Assembly (NCBI RefSeq): GCF_900112395.1
Contig: NZ_FOLN01000009.1
Location: forward strand, 1 to 64,000
Source of the DNA: Algibacter lectus
GTDB lineage: Bacteria > Bacteroidota > Bacteroidia > Flavobacteriales > Flavobacteriaceae
Length of the DNA: 64,000 bases
Direction of reading: 5' to 3'
Of this stretch, positions 27,002 to 35,689 are shown one piece after another; position 1 is the first letter of the stretch; each line of letters opens with the position of its first letter. The notes beneath the pieces were generated by a model, which saw nothing but the letters and a program-made list of their open reading frames with translations, was not told the origin of the DNA and searched no databases. The translations under genes and the position numbers were made by a program.

Positions 27002-28414
27002 ATGCGGAAACTATTTTTGGTGTTTACATTACAATTGTGTTTGTTCTCATTTTCTCAAAACAAGCAATTGCTTTATGGGTTTTCTGAGATTCCGCAATCA
27101 TTAATGCAAAACCCTGGTGGTAAAGTAAAAAACGATTGGTATGTAGGTATTCCGTTGTTATCACATTTTCATGTTAATGTTGGTATTTCAGGAAGTACAG
27201 TTTACGATGTTTTTGCAGATAATGATGTCGATTTTAATGTTAAGCTTAGAAATGCTGTAAACAGTATGGAACCCACCGATTTTTATGGTTTTAATCAACA
27301 ATTAGAAATTTTTTCTGGAGGTTTCGCTTTCGGTAGTAGTTTTAATAAAAATGAATACATCAGTTTTGGAATGTATCAAGAATTAGATTTTTTACTTTAC
27401 TTTCCAAAAGATTTCGCTGTTTTAGCTCTCGAAGGAAATCAAAGTAATATTAATCGATTTTTTGATGCTAGTGACTTAAGTGTGGTCGCAGATGTGGTTT
27501 CAGTGCTTCATATTGGATACAATAAAAAGGTTGATGATAAATTTACCTTTGGTGTTAGAGGAAAAATTTACTCGAGTATAGCGAATGTAAGTTCAACTAA
27601 AAACAAAGGAAGCTTTGTAACTGTTCCTGGAGAAAATAATGTTTACAATCATATTTTTGATTTAGATTTGGCACTTCAAACTTCTGGGATTGCTAGTTTA
27701 ATTGATGATGAAAATTCAGATGTATCGAACGATGTAGATGTCTTAAAAAAACGTGTTCTGTTTGGAGGTAATCTTGGCTTAGGAGTCGATTTTGGTTTTA
27801 CTTATCAATTAACCGATCAATGGAGTTTCGACGCTAGTTTGCTAGATGTAGGTTTTATTAGCCATACAAAAGATGTGGAAAATTATGCTATTAATGGTCA
27901 GTATACATACAACGGCGTAAATCCGCTTTTTTCTCCTGCTGATGACGGACAAACTGCTGATGATTATTGGAGTGAGATTGAAGAAGATTTTGAAGATATT
28001 TTTACCGTAGATACTACCGCTACAAAATATACCAAATGGAGACCTGTAAAGTTTAACGCGTCGCTTAATTATGCCTTTGGAAAAAAACAAAGTCAATATT
28101 GTAATTGTGCTGTAGACGATAGCGACTACTTAAACGCAGTTGGGTTACAGTTATACGGTATTAGTAGGCCAAAACGACCTCAAATGGCGTTAACGGCTTA
28201 TTATTACCGGCATGTGTTTAACGGCTTGCGTTTAAAAGCGGCATATACCATAGATTCATATTCCTTTAATAACTTAGGACTTGGTATGTCGGCTCATATT
28301 TGGGGTGCTAACTTTTATGTTATGGCTGATAATTTATTGCAATATAAAAATGTATATGATGCGCAAAGTGTATCTTTACAATTAGGATTTAATTATATAT
28401 TTAATAAGAAATGA
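27002..28414 (+). CDS. DUF5723 family outer-membrane beta-barrel protein
   Basis: The 470-residue protein has a signal peptide (LCLFSFSQN), a motif near the mature start typical of DUF5723 (LMQNPGGKVKNDWYVGIPLLSHFHVNVG) and alternating beta strands to an aromatic end (LQLGFNYIF). The family is widespread in Bacteroidota outer membranes and is not characterised. It lies between a lipoprotein gene (four-base gap) and a third exported gene (ATGA overlap), which suggests a three-part envelope unit. Confidence 0.82.
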   Translation: MRKLFLVFTLQLCLFSFSQNKQLLYGFSEIPQSLMQNPGGKVKNDWYVGIPLLSHFHVNVGISGSTVYDVFADNDVDFNVKLRNAVNSMEPTDFYGFNQQLEIFSGGFAFGSSFNKNEYISFGMYQELDFLLYFPKDFAVLALEGNQSNINRFFDASDLSVVADVVSVLHIGYNKKVDDKFTFGVRGKIYSSIANVSSTKNKGSFVTVPGENNVYNHIFDLDLALQTSGIASLIDDENSDVSNDVDVLKKRVLFGGNLGLGVDFGFTYQLTDQWSFDASLLDVGFISHTKDVENYAINGQYTYNGVNPLFSPADDGQTADDYWSEIEEDFEDIFTVDTTATKYTKWRPVKFNASLNYAFGKKQSQYCNCAVDDSDYLNAVGLQLYGISRPKRPQMALTAYYYRHVFNGLRLKAAYTIDSYSFNNLGLGMSAHIWGANFYVMADNLLQYKNVYDAQSVSLQLGFNYIFNKK

Positions 28415-29235
28415 AAACTAGATTTTTAACAACAATTTTTGCTTGTTTATTTATAACAAGTGCATTCTCTCAAACTGAATTAAACAAATATAAATACGTT
28501 ATCGTTTCTAAAAAGTTCGATTTTTTAAAATCGGCTAATCAATATCAATTGAATGATTTGTCTAAATTTTTACTGAATAAATATGGGTTTATTGCCTTAA
28601 TTGAAGGGGAATCATACCCAGAAGATTTATCGAGAAATAGATGCTTAGCTCTAGATGCCGATGTTTTAAAAGAGCCAGGCATGTTTAAAACAAAGTTGAA
28701 AGTAGAACTTACAGATTGTAATGATAGATTAATTTACACGTCTGGAATTGGCGAGAGTCGTGAAAAAGAATATCAAAAATCTTACGTGGAAGCTACGCGT
28801 GCTGCTTTTGCTTCTTTTGAGAATTTAGGATATAAGTACGAACCTAAGGCTGGCAGTGTAGTAGCTTCGGCTCCAGAGGTTACAGCAACATCAAATGCAT
28901 CGAGTGAAATAGAGAAATTAAAGGAAGAAATTAAATCGCTTAAAGAAGAAAAGGCTGTTGAGGTTGTAGAAGAGCGTATTGCTCCTGTAAATAATCCAGT
29001 AACTATAACGGAATCGGTTAATACAGGTGTATTATATGCGCAAGCTATTAAAAACGGGTTTCAATTAGTAGATAGTTCTCCAAAAGTGCTTTATCGTATG
29101 CATAATACGCAATTAAGCGATGTGTTTTTAGTTGAAAACAAATCGGCTATCATTTTCAAGAAAGATAATAAATGGTTTATTGAGCACCATGAAAATGGTG
29201 CATTAAAACTAGAAGTTTTAAATATTAAGTTTTAA
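28411..29235 (+). CDS. Unknown exported protein with coiled coil
   Basis: I do not recognise the family. The 274-residue product has a signal peptide (FITSAFSQT), a folded domain (about 25-140; YVIVSKKFDFLKSANQYQL, IALIEGESYPEDL), a short coiled coil rich in K and E (about 165-195), and a C-terminal beta region (about 205-274). It overlaps the DUF5723 gene by four bases and ends at a strong terminator, so it is the last gene of this envelope operon. Confidence 0.72.
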   Translation: MKTRFLTTIFACLFITSAFSQTELNKYKYVIVSKKFDFLKSANQYQLNDLSKFLLNKYGFIALIEGESYPEDLSRNRCLALDADVLKEPGMFKTKLKVELTDCNDRLIYTSGIGESREKEYQKSYVEATRAAFASFENLGYKYEPKAGSVVASAPEVTATSNASSEIEKLKEEIKSLKEEKAVEVVEERIAPVNNPVTITESVNTGVLYAQAIKNGFQLVDSSPKVLYRMHNTQLSDVFLVENKSAIIFKKDNKWFIEHHENGALKLEVLNIKF

Positions 29236-29279
29236 AAAATCTGGTATATTTATATTTAATACCTGTTCAGTATTAACCG

Positions 29280-29747
29280 GTGAAAATTAAAAGAGCAATA
29301 ATATTTTATAAAATATTATTGCTCTTTTTTTATTTAATAATATCATTTAAAGTTATATTTTCTGGTTGTGAAAAAATGGAGGCACGTTATAAGCGACGGG
29401 AGTGTGCAAATAGAAAAATTTATGAGTTTATCGGTAAACACGTTGATCCTGAGATTGCTGTTAAGCTAGGACTGGAGGGAACGCATCGTGTTAAAGTCGC
29501 TATTGCTATCGATATAAAGGGGAAGATCGCTAAACTAGAATCAAATTCTGATAACAAGAAAATAACTAAAGACATCAAAAAAACATTTAAAAAAAATTCT
29601 GCCATGATCCCTTATAGAACTAGAGGTATACTATCATCTACACGCCTAATTCTTCCAATAACTTTAATGGGAATACCCCAAAATTTTGTAAAACTTCGAG
29701 GCGAAAAGTCTTGTTTTTATGGTGTTAAATTTCATACAGAAACTTAA
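29280..29747 (+). CDS. Orphan TonB C-terminal-like protein, start uncertain
   Basis: From GTG 29280 the ORF is 155 residues: a hydrophobic segment (IIFYKILLLFFYLIISF), then a stretch that resembles the start of flavobacterial TonB C-terminal domains (VIFSGCEK, C-N-R-KIYEFIGKH, LGLEGTHRVKVAIAIDIKGKI). TonB C-domains touch outer-membrane receptors to transmit energy. The proline-rich spanner and longer N terminus of TonB are missing. The first 17 codons coincide with a perfect terminator palindrome, so translation may instead begin at ATG 29376 (123 residues, no membrane anchor), or this may be a gene remnant. The residues matching the conserved helix and strand are kept, and the frame is clean. 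Confidence 0.5.
   Translation: MKIKRAIIFYKILLLFFYLIISFKVIFSGCEKMEARYKRRECANRKIYEFIGKHVDPEIAVKLGLEGTHRVKVAIAIDIKGKIAKLESNSDNKKITKDIKKTFKKNSAMIPYRTRGILSSTRLILPITLMGIPQNFVKLRGEKSCFYGVKFHTET
29290..29331 (+). terminator. Terminator with a perfect 34-base palindrome
   Basis: Bases 29292-29325 form two 17-base complementary arms (AGAGCAATAATATTTTA and its complement) followed by seven T. It ends the operon whose last stop is at 29235. It lies inside the 5' part of the next ORF when that ORF is read from its GTG. Confidence 0.9.
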
Positions 29748-29835
29748 ATTTTTCTTAAATATAAGTTCTTAAACGTCTAAACTTTTGTTTGTAGCGTAAA
29801 TCCGATATTACTTCAATCTAATATCAAATTATTAT

Positions 29836-31260
29836 ATGGAATTTAAAACAGACACAAATACTTTAATTAATACAACAAATAAATCACTTACCAGTAAGTT
29901 AAACAATCTCTTTCATAGTAATGGAAAAACAGGAAGCCCTCAAAACCGAATTGTATTAGCAAGTACGTTTTTAACATTGCTTTTAGGCGTTTGGTTTTTT
30001 TCTGTTTTTCATAACGATTTCGAAGAATTTAACGTTGTCAACATGGGGTCTACGCTTGGTGTTACTTTTGTATTTGCGGCAACGGCATTATTTATTTACA
30101 GAGCATTATTTTTTGTCTATACAGGTTATAATTATTTAAAATATAAACCAATTGAATCTGTTGTAGATTATGAACTGCCTACGGTTACAGTAATTGTACC
30201 AGCTTATAATGAAGGTAAACAAGTTTGGGATACGTTAATGAGTTTGGCTAAAAGTGATTATCCAGAAGGGAAAATGCAGATTTTAGCTATAGATGATGGC
30301 AGCTTAGACGATACTTGGAGTTGGATGCAGGAAGCTAAAAAGAAACTTGGAGATCGTTTAGAAATCTGTAAACAACCAAAAAATAAAGGGAAACGTCATG
30401 CATTGTACCGTGGTTTTCATTTGGGAACAGGAGAAATATTTGTAACTGTTGATAGTGATTCTATTGTAACAGAAAATACACTTAGAAACTTAGTTAGTCC
30501 ATTTTTAGAAGATGAAAACTGTGGAGCAGTTGCAGGTAATATTAGAGTTTTAAATAATAAAAAAGCTATACTACCAAAAATGCTAGATGTGAGTTTCGTG
30601 TTGAGTTTCGAGTTTGTTCGTTCTGCGGAAAGTAATTTAAAATCGGTATTATGTACTCCAGGTGCATTAGCGGCCTACAGAGCTACAGCCGTTTTTAAAT
30701 GTTTACCAGAATGGATTAACCAACAGTTTATGGGGCAACCATCTGATATTGGTGAAGATCGCGCTATGACTAACATGATTTTAAAACAAGGTAAACACGT
30801 ATTGTTTCAAAAAAATGCAGTGGCTTACACCAATGTACCAGAAGAGTATTTAGGATTATATAAAATGTTTATTCGTTGGGGTCGTAGTAACGTGCGTGAA
30901 AATTTAGCGATGGCTAAATATGTGTTTACGGATTTTAGAGAAGGACCAAAATTTGGTACAAGACTATTATTTATTAGTCAGTTCTCGAAACTGTTAATGA
31001 GTTACCCGTTATTAATCTTTATGCTGTTCTTTGTACTAGTACACCCTTTATTATTTTTAGGATCTACACTGGTTAGTATTTTAATTCTATCAACGTTTTC
31101 ATTATTGTTTTTCACTAAACAATATAAAACCTCACAAGGTTTTTGGGCTTACACATACAGTATTTTGTATACGTTTGGTTTGTTCTGGATTACACCATAT
31201 GCAATAGCAACAGCTAATAGACGTGGTTGGTTAACACGTGGCTTAGCCGAAAAGAAATAA
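29836..31260 (+). CDS. Family 2 glycosyltransferase, membrane-bound (hyaluronan synthase-like)
   Basis: The 474-residue inner-membrane enzyme has two N-terminal membrane segments (about 40-95), a GT2 catalytic domain (TVIVPAYNEGKQVWDT, IDDGS, metal motif VTVDSDSIV, catalytic D in SDIGEDRAMTN, and the W-containing exit motif FIRWGRSNVRE) and three or four C-terminal membrane segments. This is the architecture of processive synthases such as NodC and hyaluronan synthase, which make and export a beta-linked polymer. No partner export genes adjoin, so the product is unknown. It stands alone before a terminator. Confidence 0.87.
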   Translation: MEFKTDTNTLINTTNKSLTSKLNNLFHSNGKTGSPQNRIVLASTFLTLLLGVWFFSVFHNDFEEFNVVNMGSTLGVTFVFAATALFIYRALFFVYTGYNYLKYKPIESVVDYELPTVTVIVPAYNEGKQVWDTLMSLAKSDYPEGKMQILAIDDGSLDDTWSWMQEAKKKLGDRLEICKQPKNKGKRHALYRGFHLGTGEIFVTVDSDSIVTENTLRNLVSPFLEDENCGAVAGNIRVLNNKKAILPKMLDVSFVLSFEFVRSAESNLKSVLCTPGALAAYRATAVFKCLPEWINQQFMGQPSDIGEDRAMTNMILKQGKHVLFQKNAVAYTNVPEEYLGLYKMFIRWGRSNVRENLAMAKYVFTDFREGPKFGTRLLFISQFSKLLMSYPLLIFMLFFVLVHPLLFLGSTLVSILILSTFSLLFFTKQYKTSQGFWAYTYSILYTFGLFWITPYAIATANRRGWLTRGLAEKK

Positions 31261-31281
31261 GTAAGTTTTACTGGTAATATA

Positions 31282-31321
31282 CAATCCTGTTGGACTTTTA
31301 TAGTCTGGCAGGATTTTTTTG
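31282..31321 (+). terminator. Terminator after the glycosyltransferase
   Basis: AATCCTG pairs with CAGGATT, with an inner GGACT/AGTC stem, followed by a T-run, 22 bases after the stop. Confidence 0.82.
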
Positions 31322-31336
31322 TTTAAAGCCGTTTTT

Positions 31337-32614
31337 TTAATAACCGTATTTATCCTTCCAGCGCTGTTTCAAAAAGTCGCGATGCGCATTTTCTCGAGCA
31401 TTATTTCCAGGCTCATAAAGCTTTGTGTTTTCAATTTCCTTAGGAAGAAACTCTTGCTCAGCAAAATTGTTTTTGTAGTTGTGTGCGTATTTGTAGTTGT
31501 CACCATAACCAAGCTCTTTCATAAGTTTGGTCGGTGCATTTCTAAGCTCTATCGGTACGCCTAAATCACCAGTTTGCTTTACCAATTGCTGCGCATTTCC
31601 AATAGCCATATAAGCAGCATTACTTTTTGGAGAACACGCTAAATAAGTAGCACATTGGCTAAGTATAATTCTAGATTCCGGATGCCCAATAGTACTCACT
31701 GCCTGAAAGGTGTTGTTTGCAATAACTAATGCTGTAGGGTTCGCATTTCCAATATCTTCAGATGCCGAAATTAACAAACGTCTAGCAATAAATTTAACAT
31801 CTTCACCACCTTCAATCATACGTGCCAACCAGTATACCGCACCATTTGGGTCACTACCTCTAATAGATTTTATAAACGCCGAAATAATATCGTAATGCTG
31901 TTCGCCTGTTTTATCATAACGAGCCGTATTGTTTTGTACACGTTCCAAAACGGCCTCGTCGGTTATTACAATTTTATCCTCACCAAAGCTATTTACCAGT
32001 AACTCAAAAACGTTTAATAATTTACGTCCATCACCACCCGAAATTCTCAATAAAGCATTCGTTTCCTTTAAAGTGATTTTTTTTTGAGATAGAAATTCGT
32101 CATTTTCAATAGCACGTTTCAGCAACGTTTCTAAATCTACCTTATCAAAAGCATTTAAAATATAAACTTGGCAACGGGATAAAAGTGCAGGTATTACCTC
32201 AAAACTTGGGTTTTCTGTAGTCGCACCAATTAGTGTAATCCAACCTTTTTCAACGGCTTGTAACAGCGAATCCTGTTGCGATTTGCTAAACCTGTGTATT
32301 TCATCAATAAATAAAATAGGGTTCTTTGTGGTAAACAATCCACCGCTTTGTTTGGCTTTATCAATAACATCACGAATATCTTTAACTCCAGAATTTATAG
32401 CACTAAGCGTGTAAAAAGGTCGGCCAGATTCCGATGCAATAATGTTTGCCAATGTGGTTTTTCCGGTGCCTGGAGGCCCCCAAAATAACATCGACGGGAT
32501 TAATCCTTGTTTTATATGTTGCGTAAGTGCGCCATTTTTGCCCACTAAATGCGTCTGACTCACGTAGTCTTCTAAAGTTCTTGGGCGTAATCGTTCTGCT
32601 AAAGGTGCGTTCAT
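31337..32614 (-). CDS. rarA: Replication-associated recombination protein A (RarA/MgsA)
   Basis: Translation from ATG 32612-32614 (MNAPLAERLRPRTLEDY) gives 425 residues; the 16 residues upstream in the open frame do not match family starts. It is an AAA+ ATPase acting at stalled replication forks. Walker A is LFWGPPGTGKTTLA, Walker B ILFIDEIHRFSKSQQD, sensor 1 LIGATTENPSFEVIPALLSR, and the C-terminal tetramerisation domain has EDIGNANPTALVIA. The gene is convergent with the glycosyltransferase and divergent from rhomboid; the divergent region carries repeat copy 3. Confidence 0.96.
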   Translation of the reverse strand: MNAPLAERLRPRTLEDYVSQTHLVGKNGALTQHIKQGLIPSMLFWGPPGTGKTTLANIIASESGRPFYTLSAINSGVKDIRDVIDKAKQSGGLFTTKNPILFIDEIHRFSKSQQDSLLQAVEKGWITLIGATTENPSFEVIPALLSRCQVYILNAFDKVDLETLLKRAIENDEFLSQKKITLKETNALLRISGGDGRKLLNVFELLVNSFGEDKIVITDEAVLERVQNNTARYDKTGEQHYDIISAFIKSIRGSDPNGAVYWLARMIEGGEDVKFIARRLLISASEDIGNANPTALVIANNTFQAVSTIGHPESRIILSQCATYLACSPKSNAAYMAIGNAQQLVKQTGDLGVPIELRNAPTKLMKELGYGDNYKYAHNYKNNFAEQEFLPKEIENTKLYEPGNNARENAHRDFLKQRWKDKYGY

Positions 32615-32680
32615 AAATGTAAAATTAAAGTAAATTCTTGTCAAATTAGAATACTTCAACATCCAATTTTTAGTTATTTT

Positions 32681-32764
32681 GGGCGTGCCCCAAAAAGGGT
32701 CGGGCTTTCACTACTCGCTCCTTCTAAGGTCGGGAGCTCAAACAAGCCGTTCAATCCCTCACGC
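32681..32764 (-). repeat. Dispersed structured intergenic element, copy 3 (short subtype)
   Basis: Read on the minus strand it begins GCGTGAGGGATTGAACGG and ends GAAAGCCCGACCC then GGGGCACGCCC. The ends pair as GCGTG/CACGC where copies 1 and 2 pair as GCGTTA/TAACGC, a compensated change. The middle has GAGCTCC/GGAGCGAG. It lies in the rarA/rhomboid divergent region, sense to rarA. Confidence 0.72.
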
Positions 32765-32827
32765 GGGCCAATCTGCCAATTTAGCACATTTTATAAAGTT
32801 GGATAACTATTTGTTATATTCATCACA

Positions 32828-33562
32828 ATGAAACAGCACGAACATTTTAAATTCTCACCAGGAGTCATTGCGTATCCGGTGTTTTTCGTGCTTACCATTT
32901 GGCTCGTATTTTGGTTCGAAGTACGTTTTGGATACAATTTAAGTAAGTACGGCGTTTATCCACAAACCTTAAAAGGACTAAGAGGTGTTGTTTTTAGTCC
33001 GTTTTTGCACGGTAATATCGAGCATATCTATCACAACACCATTCCGTTATTTGTACTCTCCACGGCGCTGTTTTATTTTTATAGACCAATAGCTTGGCGC
33101 GTTATTTTATTTGGGATTTTAATTTCGGGATTTTTAACTTGGTGCATTGGTAGACCATCTTACCATATTGGGGCAAGCGGACTCATTTATGTTCTAGTAA
33201 GTTTTACTTTTTTTAAAGGTGTTTTTGCAAAACATTATAGGCTTATTGCATTATCGCTTTTAGTTATTTTTCTATACGGAAGCATGATTTGGTATACATT
33301 TCCGATAGAAGAAGGTATATCTTGGGAAGGGCATCTATCTGGTTTAATTACCGGCTTGGTCTTTGCGCTTTTCTTTAGAAAAGAAATAGCTAAGCCTAAA
33401 AAATATGCTTGGGAACAAGAAAATTACAACGAAGAAAACGATTTGTTTTTACAGCATTTCGACGAAAATGGAAACTTTATAGAGACCAAAGAAGAACCCG
33501 AAATAGAGGAGGAGCTAGAGCCCCTCTCTATAAGGTATATATTTAAAGAAAATAAAGATTAG
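32828..33562 (+). CDS. Rhomboid family intramembrane serine protease
   Basis: The 244-residue membrane protein has six membrane segments. The catalytic serine lies in HIGASGLIYVL and the histidine in WEGHLSGLITG; an earlier HGNIEHIYHNTIPLF supplies the oxyanion-side residues. It would cut substrates within the inner membrane. A cytoplasmic tail of about 60 residues is strongly acidic. It is divergent from rarA and has 21 bases to the convergent rlmB. Substrate is unknown. Confidence 0.9.
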   Translation: MKQHEHFKFSPGVIAYPVFFVLTIWLVFWFEVRFGYNLSKYGVYPQTLKGLRGVVFSPFLHGNIEHIYHNTIPLFVLSTALFYFYRPIAWRVILFGILISGFLTWCIGRPSYHIGASGLIYVLVSFTFFKGVFAKHYRLIALSLLVIFLYGSMIWYTFPIEEGISWEGHLSGLITGLVFALFFRKEIAKPKKYAWEQENYNEENDLFLQHFDENGNFIETKEEPEIEEELEPLSIRYIFKENKD

Positions 33563-33583
33563 TAGTATAAAATAAACTAATAA

Positions 33584-34324
33584 TTACTTTACCATTCTTT
33601 GTCTTACGGCTTCATATAAAAAAGCACCACAAGCTACAGAAACATTTAAAGATTCAATTTCACCTAATAAAGGTAATTTAGCTTTAGAATCTACAACCTT
33701 TAAAGTCGATGGATTAATTCCTCTACCTTCCGATCCCATAATAATGGCACAAGGCTCAACAAAAGAAACATCGTAAATAGTATCGTTTGTTTTTTCGGTA
33801 GCAGCAATTACTTTAATATCCGATGCTTGCATGTAAAATACCGCATCTTTAATGTGGTCTACTTTACAAATAGGAATTTTAAACACAGCGCCAGCACTCG
33901 TTTTTATGGTGTCGCCATTTACAGGTGCACCGCCTTTTTTCTGAATAATAATACCATTAACACCTGTGCATTCTGCAGTACGGATAATAGCTCCAAAATT
34001 ACGAACATCACTAATTTGATCTAGCAATAAGAATAATGGTGTTTTGCCAGATTCTATAACCTCTGTAATTAAAGCTTCCATATCATGAAACTCTATTGGA
34101 GATATTTGCGCTACTGCTCCTTGGTGATTTCCTTTGGTTAATCTATTTAGTTTTTCTACAGGAACATAAGATTTGTTAACCGATTTTTTACTCAATAAAG
34201 ATTCTAACTCATTAAATAATTCGCCATCCAATCCTTTTTGAAGGAATACTTTATCAATAGTTTCGCCAGCATTTATAGCTTCTATAATGGCTCTAATACC
34301 AAAAATTTGTGTTTGTTCTTGCAT
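33584..34324 (-). CDS. rlmB: 23S rRNA 2'-O-methyltransferase RlmB
   Basis: The 246-residue SpoU protein methylates the ribose of a conserved guanosine (G2251 in E. coli) in 23S rRNA. It has the N-terminal substrate-binding domain (about 1-75, FGIRAIIEAINAGETIDKVF, KGNHQGAVA) and knot motifs LLLDQISDVRNFGAIIRTAE, AIIMGSEGRGI and LPLLGEIESLNVSVACG. The start ATG is only four bases after a -7 box (34329-34336), so its mRNA may be leaderless. It is divergent from the metal-handling cluster. Confidence 0.94.
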   Translation of the reverse strand: MQEQTQIFGIRAIIEAINAGETIDKVFLQKGLDGELFNELESLLSKKSVNKSYVPVEKLNRLTKGNHQGAVAQISPIEFHDMEALITEVIESGKTPLFLLLDQISDVRNFGAIIRTAECTGVNGIIIQKKGGAPVNGDTIKTSAGAVFKIPICKVDHIKDAVFYMQASDIKVIAATEKTNDTIYDVSFVEPCAIIMGSEGRGINPSTLKVVDSKAKLPLLGEIESLNVSVACGAFLYEAVRQRMVK

Positions 34325-34328
34325 GCTG

Positions 34329-34336
34329 CAAAGGTA
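34329..34336 (-). promoter_or_regulatory. -7 box abutting rlmB
   Basis: TACCTTTG on the minus strand matches the consensus and ends four bases before the ATG. No TTG at -33 was found. Confidence 0.5.
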
Positions 34337-34449
34337 TAAAAAAGCCGTCTTAAATAGTAGGAGTTTTATAAATCATTCTTTTAAAATATAAAAAAGCGAA
34401 TGTAAATGTTAAAGAAAGTGAAAATAGTAATTTCAACTTTAGTTTTTTG

Positions 34450-34457
34450 TAATTTTG
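34450..34457 (+). promoter_or_regulatory. -7 box abutting the HYC_CC_PP gene
   Basis: TAATTTTG matches TAnnTTTG and ends four bases before the GTG start at 34462, the same spacing as at rlmB. Confidence 0.5.
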
Positions 34458-34461
34458 CATC

Positions 34462-34863
34462 GTGATAAAAACAATTTTACATAAAGGCTTTGCTATACTA
34501 ATGACTTGTTTAGTATTGTTTTCAACAGTATTTTTTACTATTGAAAAGCATTTTTGTGGTGATGTTTTGATAGATGTTTCTGTGTTTTCTGAAGCTCAAA
34601 ATTGTGGTATGAAAACAGGAACAGTAAAGCATAAAGAAAGCTGCTGTAAAGATGAGGTCAATGTTGTAACAGGCCAACGCGAACTTAAATTTTCTTCTTT
34701 TGACGATTTAGATTTTGTTCATCAACAATTTATTACCGCATTTTCATATGCATTTATTAATCTTTTTGAAGGTTTAGAAAAACAAGTTGTTCCTCACAAA
34801 GATTATTCTCCACCCAATTTGGTCGCCGATATTTTGGTGCTAGACCAAGTGTTTATTATTTGA
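34462..34863 (+). CDS. HYC_CC_PP family exported protein
   Basis: The 133-residue protein starts with GTG (IKTILHKGFAILMTCLVLF, a signal segment) and has the motifs that name the family: HFCG (HYC-like), CCKDE (CC) and PHKDYSPPN (PP). The family occurs next to copper or heavy-metal genes in Bacteroidota and is not characterised. Its Cys/His set suggests metal binding in the periplasm, an inference. It is the first gene of a four-gene same-strand set with an HMA-membrane protein, a TonB receptor and an HMA protein. A later ATG at 34501 would drop the charged start of the signal, so GTG is favoured. Confidence 0.75.
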   Translation: MIKTILHKGFAILMTCLVLFSTVFFTIEKHFCGDVLIDVSVFSEAQNCGMKTGTVKHKESCCKDEVNVVTGQRELKFSSFDDLDFVHQQFITAFSYAFINLFEGLEKQVVPHKDYSPPNLVADILVLDQVFII

Positions 34864-34939
34864 TAAAATAGATAATTGTTTTTTCCGCGAAAGCGTAAAT
34901 CTCATCATGTTCTAATTTTACTCAAATATATTTCAAAAA

Positions 34940-35653
34940 ATGATACATACCTATAAGGTTGCAGGCATGACCTGCAACGGCTGCCGTACATCGGTAGAAG
35001 ATAAACTTAATGCTATGCCGTTGGTTAAAACGGCTACGGTTTCACTCGAAGATTCGGAAGCTGAAATCGAAATGACTAAGCATATTCCTTTAGAAGGTTT
35101 TCAGGCAGTATTAGCTGATAAATACACGATAACCAAAAGCCAAGCGAATAAACCTGATGTAATGGCTCCAGAAAAATCCGAGTTACAGCAGTTATTTCCA
35201 TTGTTTTTAATTTTTGGTTACATTTCTATTGCTGCTGTATTATTAAACGTAGCACCATGGAGTGCAACGGGTTTTATGCTCGATTTTATGGGCTTGTTTT
35301 ATGTGGTATTTAGCTTTTTTAAATTGCTTGATTTAAAAGGGTTTTTGGAGAGTTTTAAAATGTACGATCCGTTAGCTAAGGCAATACCTGCTTACGGTTG
35401 GGGATATCCATTTATTGAAGTGGTTTTAGGGGTTATGTTTTTAATGCGAATAGAAATTTCTATAGCATTAATAATAACCTTGGTGATTTTGGGCATAACT
35501 ACAATTGGTGTTGTAAAAACACTGTTAGATAAAAAATCTATTCAATGTGCGTGTTTGGGGACGGCTTTAAAATTGCCCATGACCAAAGCCACTTTTATTG
35601 AAAACACTATCATGATTATTATGGCTATTAGCATGTTAATTATGATGGCTTAA
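34940..35653 (+). CDS. HMA-domain protein fused to MauE/DoxX-like membrane domain
   Basis: The 237-residue protein has a cytoplasmic-facing or N-terminal heavy-metal-associated domain (about 1-68) with the CxxC motif VAGMTCNGC, then four membrane segments (about 85-235) and a C-A-C pair in QCACLGTALKLP, as in MauE redox membrane proteins. It could bind Cu+ or another soft metal and pass electrons or metal across the inner membrane. The fusion is recurrent in Flavobacteriia as I recall. It lies 76 bases after the HYC_CC_PP gene and 36 bases before the TonB receptor. Confidence 0.82.
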   Translation: MIHTYKVAGMTCNGCRTSVEDKLNAMPLVKTATVSLEDSEAEIEMTKHIPLEGFQAVLADKYTITKSQANKPDVMAPEKSELQQLFPLFLIFGYISIAAVLLNVAPWSATGFMLDFMGLFYVVFSFFKLLDLKGFLESFKMYDPLAKAIPAYGWGYPFIEVVLGVMFLMRIEISIALIITLVILGITTIGVVKTLLDKKSIQCACLGTALKLPMTKATFIENTIMIIMAISMLIMMA

Positions 35654-35689
35654 AGCTTTGCTCTTTTCGAAATTCTTATAAAAATAAAT

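Noticed and set aside
31319-31564. Plus-strand frame over the end of rarA
   Set aside because: It begins inside the terminator region of the glycosyltransferase and is antisense to the conserved rarA C terminus.
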